A stretch of 64,000 bases of DNA from Pseudomonas borbori. GTDB taxonomy: Bacteria; Pseudomonadota; Gammaproteobacteria; Pseudomonadales; Pseudomonadaceae. The position numbers and the translations under genes are program-made. The first letter of the stretch is position 1. The number at the start of each line of letters is the position of its first letter. The notes below the pieces were generated by a model. The model was not told the origin of the DNA and ran no database searches. It saw only the letters and a program-made list of their open reading frames with translations. Location of the stretch: positions 62,001 through 126,000 of the forward strand of contig NZ_FOWX01000003.1 of the NCBI RefSeq assembly GCF_900115555.1. Reading direction: 5' to 3'. This document shows, piece after piece, positions 37,773-46,167 of the stretch.

Positions 37773-39071
37773 TCAACTCAACACGCGTGCCAGGGCCGCC
37801 TCGAGAATCTCCAACGCTTCGTCGATCTGCGCCTCTTCGGCGACCAAAGGCGCGAGGAAACGCAGCACGTTGCGGTACACGCCGCACTTGATCACCAGCA
37901 GACCGCCATTGCGCGCCTCGTCGATCAGCTTCTGATTGAGTTCGGCATCGGGGCTGCGCGCCGCATCGTCCTTGACCAGTTCGATCGCCAGCATCAGGCC
38001 GGTGCCGCGTACGTCACCGATCTGCTGCGGGTAACGCGCCTGCAGGCGCTGCAGGCCCTGACGCAGGCGCTCGCCCAACTTGGCGCCGCGTGCCAGCAAT
38101 TGTTCCTGCTCGTAGGTCTCGATCACCGCCAAGGCCGCCGCGCAAGCCAGGGCGTTACCGCCGTAGGTGCCACCGAGGCCACCAGGGGCTGGCGCGTCCA
38201 TGATGTCCGCACGACCGACCACGCCCGAGATCGGCAGGCCAGCGGCCAGGCTCTTGGCCACGGTAACCAGATCCGGCTGAATCCCAGCGTGCTGGAAACC
38301 GAACCAGGTGCCGGTGCGGCCGAAGCCGGTCTGGACTTCATCGAGAATCAAGACGATGCCATGTTGCTCGGTCAGCGCCCGCAGCGCGCGGAGGAACTCG
38401 ACTGGCGCAGAGAGGAAACCGCCGTCGCCCTGTACCGGCTCGATGATGATCGCGGCGACGCGGTCCGGGGAAACCTGGGTGGCGAACAGCTCGTTGAGGG
38501 CCTGCAGGGCCATCTCGCTGGTGAAACCGCGATAGGCATTCGGGTACGGCGTGTGAAATACCTCGGGGGCCATGCCGAAGTTCTGCTTATAGGGCTGGCT
38601 CATGCCGGTCAGGGTGGTACCGAGCAAGGTACGGCCGTGGAAGCCGCCACGGAAGGAGATGACCGCCGGGCGCTTGGTATGGGCGCGGGCAATCTTCACC
38701 GCGTTCTCCACCGCTTCCGCACCCGAGGTGAACAGCGCCGCTTTATGAGCGATGCCACTGGAGCCACCAACCAACTCGCACAGGCGTTGTACCAGATCGA
38801 GATAGGGCTGATAGGCCACCACCTGGAAACAGGCGTGGGTGACTTTCTGCATCTGCGCCTGCACCGCCGCTACCACCTTCGGGTGGTTGTGACCGATGTT
38901 CATCACACCGATGCCACCGACGAAATCCAGGTAACGCCTGCCCTCCACGTCCCAGACTTCGGCGCCCTGGGCCCGATCGATCACCAGCGGGTGGGCAGTG
39001 ACCAGGCCACGCGGCACGAACTGATCACGCTGCTGGAGCAGATAAGGGGTTTCTTCGACTTTACTGTTCAT
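37773..39071 (-). CDS. Class III aminotransferase (4-aminobutyrate/omega-amino acid type)
   Basis: 432 aa, PLP fold type I. It resembles GabT: GGIGVMNIGHNHP near the N-terminus, TSGAEAVENAVKIARA, the ILDEVQTGFGRTGTW Asp loop and the PLP lysine in LVTVAKSLAAGLPISG near residue 275. GGTYGGNALACAAALA is the family phosphate loop. It should move an amino group from GABA or a related omega-amino acid to 2-oxoglutarate. The exact substrate is uncertain because it is only moderately like canonical GabT. ATG 39071 has GGGAG 5-6 nt upstream. It leads the HAD-Lrp operon and faces the ghrA-type gene divergently. Confidence 0.9.
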   Translation of the reverse strand: MNSKVEETPYLLQQRDQFVPRGLVTAHPLVIDRAQGAEVWDVEGRRYLDFVGGIGVMNIGHNHPKVVAAVQAQMQKVTHACFQVVAYQPYLDLVQRLCELVGGSSGIAHKAALFTSGAEAVENAVKIARAHTKRPAVISFRGGFHGRTLLGTTLTGMSQPYKQNFGMAPEVFHTPYPNAYRGFTSEMALQALNELFATQVSPDRVAAIIIEPVQGDGGFLSAPVEFLRALRALTEQHGIVLILDEVQTGFGRTGTWFGFQHAGIQPDLVTVAKSLAAGLPISGVVGRADIMDAPAPGGLGGTYGGNALACAAALAVIETYEQEQLLARGAKLGERLRQGLQRLQARYPQQIGDVRGTGLMLAIELVKDDAARSPDAELNQKLIDEARNGGLLVIKCGVYRNVLRFLAPLVAEEAQIDEALEILEAALARVLS

Positions 39072-39202
39072 GGCATCTCCCATAAGTGAGCCCGGCAACC
39101 GGGAGGCGGCTGCGATGTGCTTCAGGTTAAGGCTTCGACGCAACGCTCTAAGCCGAACTTGGCCCCTGAGAAATCCGGATCGACTGTTTTCACCCCGGCA
39201 AA

Positions 39203-39234
39203 CGGCAGAATCCTTCAATCCACGGAATCTGCCG
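39203..39234. promoter_or_regulatory. Inverted repeat between divergent genes, candidate operator
   Basis: CGGCAGAATCC and GGAATCTGCCG are complementary at 10 of 11 positions, separated by 10 bp. It sits in the 272-bp divergent region between the aminotransferase and the ghrA-type gene, so it may be the binding site for the Lrp-type regulator encoded nearby. Confidence 0.5.
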
Positions 39235-39343
39235 GAATCCGCGCTATACAAACTTACGCAATGCGTTTGCCGCGGCTCTTTCGACATTTACTGCTTTGCC
39301 GCTCGGGCATGCTGGTTATTTCCGTTCATATGAGGAACAGCCC

Positions 39344-40270
39344 ATGGCTCTGCTCTACAAAGCCGACCCGGTGCGCGGCGAACAGTGGCAAGCGCTGTTC
39401 GCCGAACAGGCCGCGGATATCGAATGGCGCGCCTGGCCGGATATCGGCGATCCCCGTGACATTCGCTATCTGGCGGCCTGGCAGGCGCCGGACGATCTCG
39501 AAACGCTGCTGCCGAACCTGCAGGTGCTGTTCGCCCTGTCGGCAGGCGTCGATCAGCTCGACCTCGGCCGCTTGCCGGCGAGCTTGCCGGTGGTGCGTTT
39601 GCTCGACCCGGGCATCACCCAGGGCATGTGCGAATACGCGAGCTTCGCCGTGCTCGGCCTGCATCGGGAGATGCTGCGCTATCGTCAGCAGCAGGCCGAA
39701 AAGCACTGGCAAGCGCACCGGCTGGTGCCCGCGTCGAAACGCCGGGTCGGGGTCCTCGGTCTCGGCCTGCAGGCCCGGCAGATACTCGCCAGCTTGCAAC
39801 CCTATGGCTTCGCCCTGTCGGGCTGGGCGCGCAGCCAGCACCGCATACCCGGAGTCGAGTGTTTTGCCGGCGCCGAGCAACTGCCGGCCTTCCTCGGCCA
39901 GTGCGACATTCTGCTGTGTGTCCTGCCGCTGACCGAGCAGACCCAGGGGATTCTCAACCGCCAGTTGTTCCAGCACCTGCCCGAAGGCGCCGCCCTGGTC
40001 AATATGGGCCGTGGCGGTCACCTGGTGGAGGAGGATTTGCTCGCAGCCCTGGCCAGCGGCCAGCTCAGCGCCGCGGTGCTCGACGTGCTGCAACAAGAAC
40101 CCGCCGCGCCGGACCATCCCTTCTGGCAACACCCGCAGATCCTGCTGACGCCGCATATCGCCGCGATGACCCAGCCGGAAAGCGCGTTCGGCGTGTTGCT
40201 GGACAATATCCGCCGGCATCAACGCGGCGAGCCGATGCTCGGGCAGATCGACCGCAAGCAGGGCTACTAA
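39344..40270 (+). CDS. ghrA: Glyoxylate/hydroxypyruvate reductase A type dehydrogenase (copy 1)
   Basis: 308 aa, D-2-hydroxyacid dehydrogenase of the GhrA group. The NAD(P) loop is VGVLGLGLQARQIL (the third Gly is Ala). The catalytic triad is visible: Arg in NMGRGGHLVEEDL, Glu in QQEPAAPDHPF and His in TPHIAAMTQPESA. It should reduce glyoxylate, hydroxypyruvate or a related 2-oxo acid. ATG 39344 has GAGGA 7 nt upstream. A clear paralogue lies at 62408-63334 with the same length and motifs. It diverges from the aminotransferase, suggesting reduction of its oxo-acid product. Confidence 0.9.
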   Translation: MALLYKADPVRGEQWQALFAEQAADIEWRAWPDIGDPRDIRYLAAWQAPDDLETLLPNLQVLFALSAGVDQLDLGRLPASLPVVRLLDPGITQGMCEYASFAVLGLHREMLRYRQQQAEKHWQAHRLVPASKRRVGVLGLGLQARQILASLQPYGFALSGWARSQHRIPGVECFAGAEQLPAFLGQCDILLCVLPLTEQTQGILNRQLFQHLPEGAALVNMGRGGHLVEEDLLAALASGQLSAAVLDVLQQEPAAPDHPFWQHPQILLTPHIAAMTQPESAFGVLLDNIRRHQRGEPMLGQIDRKQGY

Positions 40271-40325
40271 TGGCTATGTAGCCGTTATGTGTTGAAACCT
40301 GTGGGCCCGCTAGATAATGCCTGGG

Positions 40326-40415
40326 GCTGCGATGCCTTGTGGAGGCGCGCCCCGCGGCGAATGCAGCCCGCAGGGCTGCCCGCTCAGCGGTTCGCGGATA
40401 CAGCGAAAAGCTCGC
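40326..40415. repeat. 90-bp dispersed repeat, copy A
   Basis: Starts GCTGCGATGCC, runs through GAGGCGCGCCCCGCGGCGA and TGCAGCCCGCAG, and ends TACAGCGAAAAGCTCGC. A second copy of nearly the same length, with most bases identical, lies at 51155-51245. GGGCTGC and GCAGCCC make an internal hairpin. Confidence 0.75.
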
Positions 40416-40615
40416 GCGCTGACCGAGTAAGGCGCGCGGCCCGCCACGCGCAGTGCGCGCTCGACGCACTGTGACAGAAGCCAACGCAAGATCGAGCCCC
40501 TCCCCCGCGTGCAGAAAAGATTCTGCCGAATATCCCTCGCATACGGCAGCGCCAGATCGTTTTCACAGCCTAAACGACAACAGCTATCGGGCCAGCCAAG
40601 AATAATAGTCAAAAA

Positions 40616-40632
40616 AATAATGATTCTTATTT
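40616..40632 (+). promoter_or_regulatory. Fur-box-like site before TonB receptor
   Basis: AATAATGATTCTTATTT shares about 12 of 19 positions with the Fur consensus and lies 55 bp before the receptor start in an AT-rich promoter. This is weaker than the site at 25956, but placement before a siderophore-type receptor fits. Confidence 0.5.
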
Positions 40633-40686
40633 GATTTAATATTCAAATAAAATCAATGCCCTACCCATCCAAGGAACCCGACATCA

Positions 40687-42804
40687 ATGCGCCTTACCCC
40701 CATGGGGCTCTGCCTCCTCCATGCTCTCTCGCCTGTCGCCTGGGCCGAGCAAGCAAGCGAAAAAGACGCCTCTTCGTTGCAGCTTGAATCCATGGTTATC
40801 CGCTCGGAACGTGCCGACGGCCCGGTGGACGGCTACCGGGCCACCCGATCGGCCAGTGCGACCCGCACCGACACTGCACTGCACGAAACGCCGCAGTCGG
40901 TTAGCGTCATCCCCCGGGATGCGATCGAGGACAGCGGTGCGACTCGCCTGCGCGATGCGCTCGACTACGCCGGCGGGGTCGGTCGGGCCAACAATTTCGG
41001 TGGCCAGGGCCTGACCACCTTCACCGTGCGCGGTTTCACCACCGGCGAGTTCTATCGCAATGGCTTCCCCATCAACCGCGGTTACCCGAACGCACCGGAC
41101 GCTTACACCATCGAACGCCTCGAGGTGCTACGCGGCCCGGCCTCGGCCCTCTACGGCCGGGGCGATCCGGGCGGCACCTTCAACGTGGTCACCAAGCGGC
41201 CCCAGGCCGAAACGCAAGTGACGCTCGGCAGCCAGCTCGACGACCAGGGCCTGCAGCGCGCGACCCTCGACGCAACCGGGGCCCTGGATGAACAAGGCCA
41301 GCTGACCTACCGCCTTAACCTGCTGGGCGAAGGCGGCGAGACCTTCCGCGAGCATGTCGAAACCGAGCGCTACGGCGTGGCGCCGGTGCTCAGCTGGCAG
41401 CTTTCCGATGCCACGCGCATCACCCTGGAAGGCGACTTCATGCGCAACAACCATCCGCTGGATCGCGGCCTGACCCGCTTCCCCAACCAGGCCGGCAACG
41501 CCTCGCGCGATACCAATGTCTGGGAGAAAGGCAGCGACAACCTCCTGCACAACGACAACGAGATGCTGCAGCTGCGCTTCGAGCATTGGCTCAACGACAA
41601 CTGGACGCTGGCCGGCGGGGTGCAGCAGCTGAACGGCACCCTGCAAGGCAATGCGGTGGAAGCCAACGGTCTGCAGACCGATGGCCGCACCCTGGGACGC
41701 AACTTCAGTTACCGCGAGCTGGAGTGGAGCGACCGCGATGTGCAGCTGAACCTCACCGGCTACTTCAACGCCCTGGGCCTGCAACACACCCTGCTCACCG
41801 GCGTCGAGTACGAGGACTTCCACTACAAGTCGCTCATTCGGCGCTCCAGCGGAGCGCTCACCGCCTACCCGATCGATATCTTTGCTCCGGTACTGGGCCA
41901 GCCGCGCCCGGCATTGACCCGCACCACGACCCACGACAAGGAAAATCTCAAGACCTGGGCCGCCTTCGTGCAGGATCAGCTGACCCTCAGCGAGCAGCTC
42001 AAGGTCCTCGCCGGCGTGCGTATCGAGCGCTTCGAGCACGACTACCGCAATTACCTGCCGGGCAGCCGCAGTTGGGACATGGCCGACAATGCCGTAACCC
42101 CGAGGGCCGGGTTGATCTACGACCTGACCGACAGCCTGGCCGTCTATGCCAACGCGGCGCGTTCCTACAAGCCCAACAGCGGCGCCAGCCGTCTCGGCGG
42201 CGGCTTCGAGCCCGAGCAAGGCAAGTCCTACGAAGTCGGGGTGAAGTGGCAAGCGCTCGACCGGCAGCTGAGCGTCGATGCCGCGGTTTACCACATCGTC
42301 AAGCAGAACGTCCTGACCCTGGATCCGCTCGACCCGACCTTCAGCGTCGCGGCGGGCGAGGTACGCAGCCGCGGTTTCGACCTGAATGTGGCCGGCAACA
42401 TCACGCCCGAATGGCGCATGATCGGCGGTTACGCCTTCGTCGATGCCGAAGTGAGCAAAGACAACAGCCTGCGCCCCGGGACGCGGCTGGCCAATATTCC
42501 ACGCAACAGCTTCAGCCTGCTGAACGTCTATGAGTTCCAGGACGGTGCCGCCAAGGGCCTGGGGCTGGGCCTGGCGGTGAAGCACGTCGACGAACGCGCC
42601 GGCCAGACCAGCGCGACCGCCTACGACATGCAGGGCTATAGCGTCGTCGACCTGCTGAGCTTCTACCAGCTCAACGAACAGGTGCGCCTGAACCTGGATG
42701 CGAAGAACCTGTTCAACGAGGAGTACGAGGAAGGCGCGTGGAACCTCTACGCCTACCCGGGAGCGCCACGCACCGTGCAGCTCGGCATCGCCTACACATT
42801 CTGA
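40687..42804 (+). CDS. TonB-dependent siderophore receptor
   Basis: 705 aa outer-membrane receptor. It has a short signal peptide (cleavage near AWA-EQ), a TonB-box-like start (LQLESMVIRSERAD) and a plug with QSVSVIPRDAI and TIERLEVLRGPASALYGRGDPGGTFNVVTKRP, the siderophore-receptor signature. The C-terminal barrel ends in an aromatic residue (GIAYTF). It should take up a ferric siderophore with TonB energy. There is no N-terminal signalling domain, so it is not an ECF-sigma-coupled type. A Fur-like site lies upstream. It converges with the second receptor. Confidence 0.92.
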   Translation: MRLTPMGLCLLHALSPVAWAEQASEKDASSLQLESMVIRSERADGPVDGYRATRSASATRTDTALHETPQSVSVIPRDAIEDSGATRLRDALDYAGGVGRANNFGGQGLTTFTVRGFTTGEFYRNGFPINRGYPNAPDAYTIERLEVLRGPASALYGRGDPGGTFNVVTKRPQAETQVTLGSQLDDQGLQRATLDATGALDEQGQLTYRLNLLGEGGETFREHVETERYGVAPVLSWQLSDATRITLEGDFMRNNHPLDRGLTRFPNQAGNASRDTNVWEKGSDNLLHNDNEMLQLRFEHWLNDNWTLAGGVQQLNGTLQGNAVEANGLQTDGRTLGRNFSYRELEWSDRDVQLNLTGYFNALGLQHTLLTGVEYEDFHYKSLIRRSSGALTAYPIDIFAPVLGQPRPALTRTTTHDKENLKTWAAFVQDQLTLSEQLKVLAGVRIERFEHDYRNYLPGSRSWDMADNAVTPRAGLIYDLTDSLAVYANAARSYKPNSGASRLGGGFEPEQGKSYEVGVKWQALDRQLSVDAAVYHIVKQNVLTLDPLDPTFSVAAGEVRSRGFDLNVAGNITPEWRMIGGYAFVDAEVSKDNSLRPGTRLANIPRNSFSLLNVYEFQDGAAKGLGLGLAVKHVDERAGQTSATAYDMQGYSVVDLLSFYQLNEQVRLNLDAKNLFNEEYEEGAWNLYAYPGAPRTVQLGIAYTF

Positions 42805-42821
42805 TCTGCCAGCGAGTCCTG

Positions 42822-42856
42822 CATGGCCCCTGCCAGATGCTGTGGCAGGGGCGCCA
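42822..42856. terminator. Hairpin between convergent receptors
   Basis: GCCCCTGCCA-GATGCTG-TGGCAGGGGC is a perfect 10-bp stem, extended with ATGG and CCAT. It lies between the two convergent TonB-receptor genes and could stop both. There is no T tract. Confidence 0.55.
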
Positions 42857-42886
42857 TGGTGGAATGTGCTTGTCGTCCGCGCTCGA

Positions 42887-44938
42887 CTACAGCTTCAGAT
42901 TGACGGACAGGTAGGCCGAACGACCGGGGGCCGGCGAGAACATGGGCTGGTCGTCGCCACCCCAGAAGAAATTGTCGTACCACACGTATTCGTACTCGTA
43001 GTTCGTCAGGTTCTTCAGCTGCAGGTCGAGGCTGGTGGTGTCGGACAGCTGATAGCGCACGTTGGCGTCCAGCACCGCGAAGCCGCCGTATTTGCCTTGC
43101 TCGTTCGACTCCTCGATGTAGTAGTCGCCTTGCGCGCGGGCCTGCAGGCCGAAGCGCCAGGCGTGGTTGAATTGATAGTCGACGCCCGCGTTGCTGATGT
43201 AACGCGGCGTGGAGAACACCTCCTTGCCGGCCAGCGACTGCCCGCCCGCGGTGAAGGCGCTGACCACCTTGGCCTCCTGGATGGCGTGCGAGCCCCATAC
43301 CGTCCACTGCTCGTTGAGCTGCGCGGTGAGCTGCATGTCGATGCCGCGCCGCTTAGTTTCGCCCAGGCCGACCGTGGTGCCGGTGGCGGGCATATTGGCC
43401 ACTTCGTCGGTGGCCTCCTGCTGCCACACGGCAATGCGCGCTTCGGCGCCGGCGAAGGGTTTGAACTTCACGCCCACTTCCTTGCCGGTGTTGATCGACG
43501 GGTCGAATTCGGCCTGCCCGGCGGTCAGGTAGGCCGGGGCGGTCGAGCCGGTGAGAATCTGGAAGGTGCGCCCCCAGTTGGCGTAGACGTTGATGTCCGG
43601 CGTGACGCTGTACACCACGCTGAACTTGGGCTGTTCGATCCAGCCGTAGTCCTGCAGTTCGGCTGTCACGCCGTTCTGCAGCTCGGTATTGCCGGAGAAC
43701 CTGTCGACCCGGAAGGCCGGGATGATCTTCAGCGACTCGATGGGCTGGATGATTGCCTGGGCATAGGCACCGGTGTTGTACAGGGTGTAGCTGTCGTCGT
43801 TCTGCGTGCGCGCCGGGGTGGCATCGAAATCGGTAGGGATGGCGAAGTTGTAGCGGTAGCGGCGGTACTCGTTGTCCTGCTGCTCGTAGTTGATGCCGCC
43901 ATCCAGGGTCAGCATCTCGTGGGCGCGCCAGGTCAGGTTGCTCAGCACGCCTGTCTGCCGCTCCTGCCACTGGCGGCGCTGGCGCGGCGCATTGCCGACC
44001 GGGACGCTGGTGAAGGTGATGGTGCGGTCGTCGTCGTAGCTGTTGAAGTGCAGCTTGTTGCTCAGACTCAGCTCATCGCTGAGCTGGAAATCGGCATGGA
44101 CGCCGAGGTGTTTCATGTCACGGTCGTCGCCGTCGTTGGCGTTCTTTTCCGGCGACTGCGAGCGGCTTGCGGCCAGTTCCTGCGCGGTGAGAAAGCCCGG
44201 CTCCTCGGCCTGATGGTGATAGAGACGGGCGACCAGGCCGAGCTTCATGGTCTGCTCGTCATCGCTGACGAACCACTTGCCGCCCAGGGAATACTTGTTG
44301 GACTGGCTGTTGTCACGGAAGCCGTCGGAGTCCTGCTTGGCCAGGAAGTAGTTCTGCGCGAAGTTGCCTTCCTCATGGCCCACCGCCAGCTGGAATTCGC
44401 GGGTGTCGAAGCTGCCGTAGGTCAGGCGGCCATCGGTGTAGTTGCCCCCCTGGCGGGTGGCGAAGTTGATGTTGCCGCCGATGTTGTGCAGGCCATAGCG
44501 CGGGTCGTTGGTGCCGCGCACCACCTCGATATAGTCGAGATCCAGCGGGAAAATCATGTCGATGAAGCGTTGGTTGCCGCTGTTGACGTTGCTCGGCACG
44601 CCGTCGATCAGCGTCTTGATGCCGTTGATGTAGCCCTCGCCGTTGAAGGCACGGAAGGTCACCTTGCCGGACTCGGCGCCCATGCGCGTCTCGGTCAGCT
44701 GAATGCCGGGCATCTGGCCCAGCAGTTCCCAGCTGTTCATCACGGTTTTGTCCTCGATCTTGTCGAAGCCCATGATGTCGACCGAGGTCAGGATGCTGGT
44801 GGTGTTCAAGGCTCCACTGGCTTTGGACGTGACGTAGACGTCACCCAGGGTAGTGGTGGAGTTGCCGGACTGGGCGGCGTAGAGGTCGGTGGTGACTAGG
44901 GCGGTCACGACCGCGAGGGAGGCCGATGTGGCTTTCAT
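42887..44938 (-). CDS. TonB-dependent receptor, possibly zinc-regulated
   Basis: 683 aa. Signal peptide (about 1-22), TonB-box-like TLGDVYVTSKAS, then a plug with LGQMPGIQLTETRMGAESGKVTFRAFNGEG and YIEVVRGTNDPRYGLHNIGGNINFATRQGG. A C-terminal barrel ends in SAYLSVNLKL (a terminal Leu rather than the usual Phe). It looks FecA-like in domain plan but lacks a signalling domain. A Zur-type palindrome lies about 205 bp upstream, so zinc or a zinc chelate is a possible substrate. No histidine-rich loop typical of ZnuD is obvious. The 733-aa plus-strand frame over it is a shadow. Confidence 0.9.
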   Translation of the reverse strand: MKATSASLAVVTALVTTDLYAAQSGNSTTTLGDVYVTSKASGALNTTSILTSVDIMGFDKIEDKTVMNSWELLGQMPGIQLTETRMGAESGKVTFRAFNGEGYINGIKTLIDGVPSNVNSGNQRFIDMIFPLDLDYIEVVRGTNDPRYGLHNIGGNINFATRQGGNYTDGRLTYGSFDTREFQLAVGHEEGNFAQNYFLAKQDSDGFRDNSQSNKYSLGGKWFVSDDEQTMKLGLVARLYHHQAEEPGFLTAQELAASRSQSPEKNANDGDDRDMKHLGVHADFQLSDELSLSNKLHFNSYDDDRTITFTSVPVGNAPRQRRQWQERQTGVLSNLTWRAHEMLTLDGGINYEQQDNEYRRYRYNFAIPTDFDATPARTQNDDSYTLYNTGAYAQAIIQPIESLKIIPAFRVDRFSGNTELQNGVTAELQDYGWIEQPKFSVVYSVTPDINVYANWGRTFQILTGSTAPAYLTAGQAEFDPSINTGKEVGVKFKPFAGAEARIAVWQQEATDEVANMPATGTTVGLGETKRRGIDMQLTAQLNEQWTVWGSHAIQEAKVVSAFTAGGQSLAGKEVFSTPRYISNAGVDYQFNHAWRFGLQARAQGDYYIEESNEQGKYGGFAVLDANVRYQLSDTTSLDLQLKNLTNYEYEYVWYDNFFWGGDDQPMFSPAPGRSAYLSVNLKL

Positions 44939-45142
44939 GCGCGCTCCTGGTGTTGGTTTTCTGAGGGGAGTGGTTTGGATCTGTCGATTCGTGCTTGCGT
45001 CAGGCCTGGCTCGGATGGCGGAGGTCGCGCACGTTTTCTGTCGCCTTCTGAACCCGGTATGGAGCAGCTGGGTCGCGTTGGCTTTTCGATAAAGCCGATA
45101 GGCCGAGGGCTCCAGGCTAGAGCGTTATAGCCGGCAAAAAAG

Positions 45143-45158
45143 ATGTTATACCGTAACA
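45143..45158. promoter_or_regulatory. Zur-box-like palindrome
   Basis: ATGTTATACCGTAACA matches the left half ATGTTATA of the gammaproteobacterial Zur consensus exactly and five of seven positions of the right half (ATAACAT). It lies in the AT-rich gap upstream of the minus-strand receptor gene. Confidence 0.55.
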
Positions 45159-45230
45159 AAATAAACTCGCTGTTTCAGCTCGTAATACTGCTGAAATGCA
45201 GATGGAAACCCGGGCCCGTTGGTGCGGCCG

Positions 45231-46061
45231 CTAGATTCCGGCAGACCGTAGGTGAAGCGCATAGATCGCGTCATAACGACTGACGATGCGGTAGATGACG
45301 CCCTCCCGCTCGAGGTCGGTCAGGACGGCGTCGAGGCGTTGCTTGAAGTCTTCCTTGTAGGGATAGGCCTGCGGATTGCGACGGGTATAACCGAGGTGCC
45401 CCTCCTCCCCGGTGAGCCAGGGCCCCTCGACTATCCAGCTGAGGCCGTTGTCGCCGAGGACGCCGTCGCTGTGCATCCGCTCCAGCTCCCAGAGGACCGC
45501 ACGGCGATCGTTGATATAGGCGTCCAGTCGCCCGCGATAGAGCATGGCCAGGCTGGTGCGGTTGTCCTTGCCGTAGACCTGCTGCAGTTCGCCCCTGGCC
45601 AGCATGCGCTGGTAATCCTGGTCCGGGATGTTGATGAAGCCGCTGTTCTGGCCGATGCGCAGGCCGCCATAGGCCTGCGGGAATCGCTCGTCCGGGAGTG
45701 TGCGCGCCACCTCGGCACGCAGGAAGACCACCAGTTTTTCTCTCAATATGGGCCGCGAGTAGTCCATCCACGGCCGCTCTGCGGGCCGGTGGTAAGGCGG
45801 GTAGAGCGCAAAGGCGCGGCCCTTGGCCAATTCCGCCAGCGCCCGCGCCCACGGCAAGGGACGGATGTGCACGCGGTACTCCGGCATGCGGGCGAAGGCC
45901 ACGCGCAGGATATCCTGGTACAACCCCCTGGCCTGATAGCCCTCGGCATAGCTGTACGGCGGGTAGCCGGCGTCGCAGAGAATGGTCACCTCGATGGGCG
46001 GGCTCGCCCAGCTGCCGGCATGCAGCACGCACGCCAGCAGCCCGATCAACAACCTATGCAT
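45231..46061 (-). CDS. Periplasmic substrate-binding protein, solute-binding family 3-like
   Basis: 276 aa. Signal peptide 1-21 (cleavage near SWA) followed by the SBP family 3 start EVTILCDAGYPPYSYAEG. It continues GLYQDILRVAFARMPEYRVHIRPLPWARALAEL, typical of polar amino-acid-binding or related sensor proteins. ATG 46061 is chosen because the frame up to 46310 has no protein-like N-terminus. No permease or ATPase is nearby, so it may serve another transporter. It lies 42 bp beyond the terminator of the dehydrogenase transcript on the same strand, so it has its own promoter. Confidence 0.85.
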   Translation of the reverse strand: MHRLLIGLLACVLHAGSWASPPIEVTILCDAGYPPYSYAEGYQARGLYQDILRVAFARMPEYRVHIRPLPWARALAELAKGRAFALYPPYHRPAERPWMDYSRPILREKLVVFLRAEVARTLPDERFPQAYGGLRIGQNSGFINIPDQDYQRMLARGELQQVYGKDNRTSLAMLYRGRLDAYINDRRAVLWELERMHSDGVLGDNGLSWIVEGPWLTGEEGHLGYTRRNPQAYPYKEDFKQRLDAVLTDLEREGVIYRIVSRYDAIYALHLRSAGI

Positions 46062-46102
46062 ATCCAGCCCTCGAACGGCGCGACCGCTGCCGAATCTCAC
46101 GC

Positions 46103-46130
46103 AAAAAAAAGCCCGCAGTGTGGACGGGCT
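46103..46130 (-). terminator. Rho-independent terminator after the dehydrogenase pair
   Basis: In the minus-strand transcript AGCCCGTCCACACTGCGGGCT is followed by eight T. It ends the transcript whose last gene stops at 46168. Confidence 0.88.
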
Positions 46131-46167
46131 AAAAAGGGTGACACACCAACACAAGCTAGGTAGGCGC

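Larger units (their letters stand above)
40271..40686. other. Gene-free stretch with a repeat and a Fur-like site
   Basis: About 415 bp between the ghrA-type gene and the first TonB receptor. It holds the 90-bp dispersed repeat at 40326-40415 and an AT-rich Fur-like site at 40616-40632. No gene is seen. Confidence 0.6.

Noticed and set aside
42698-44899. 733-aa plus-strand frame over the second TonB receptor
   Set aside because: Antisense shadow; the minus-strand frame has signal peptide, plug and barrel motifs.
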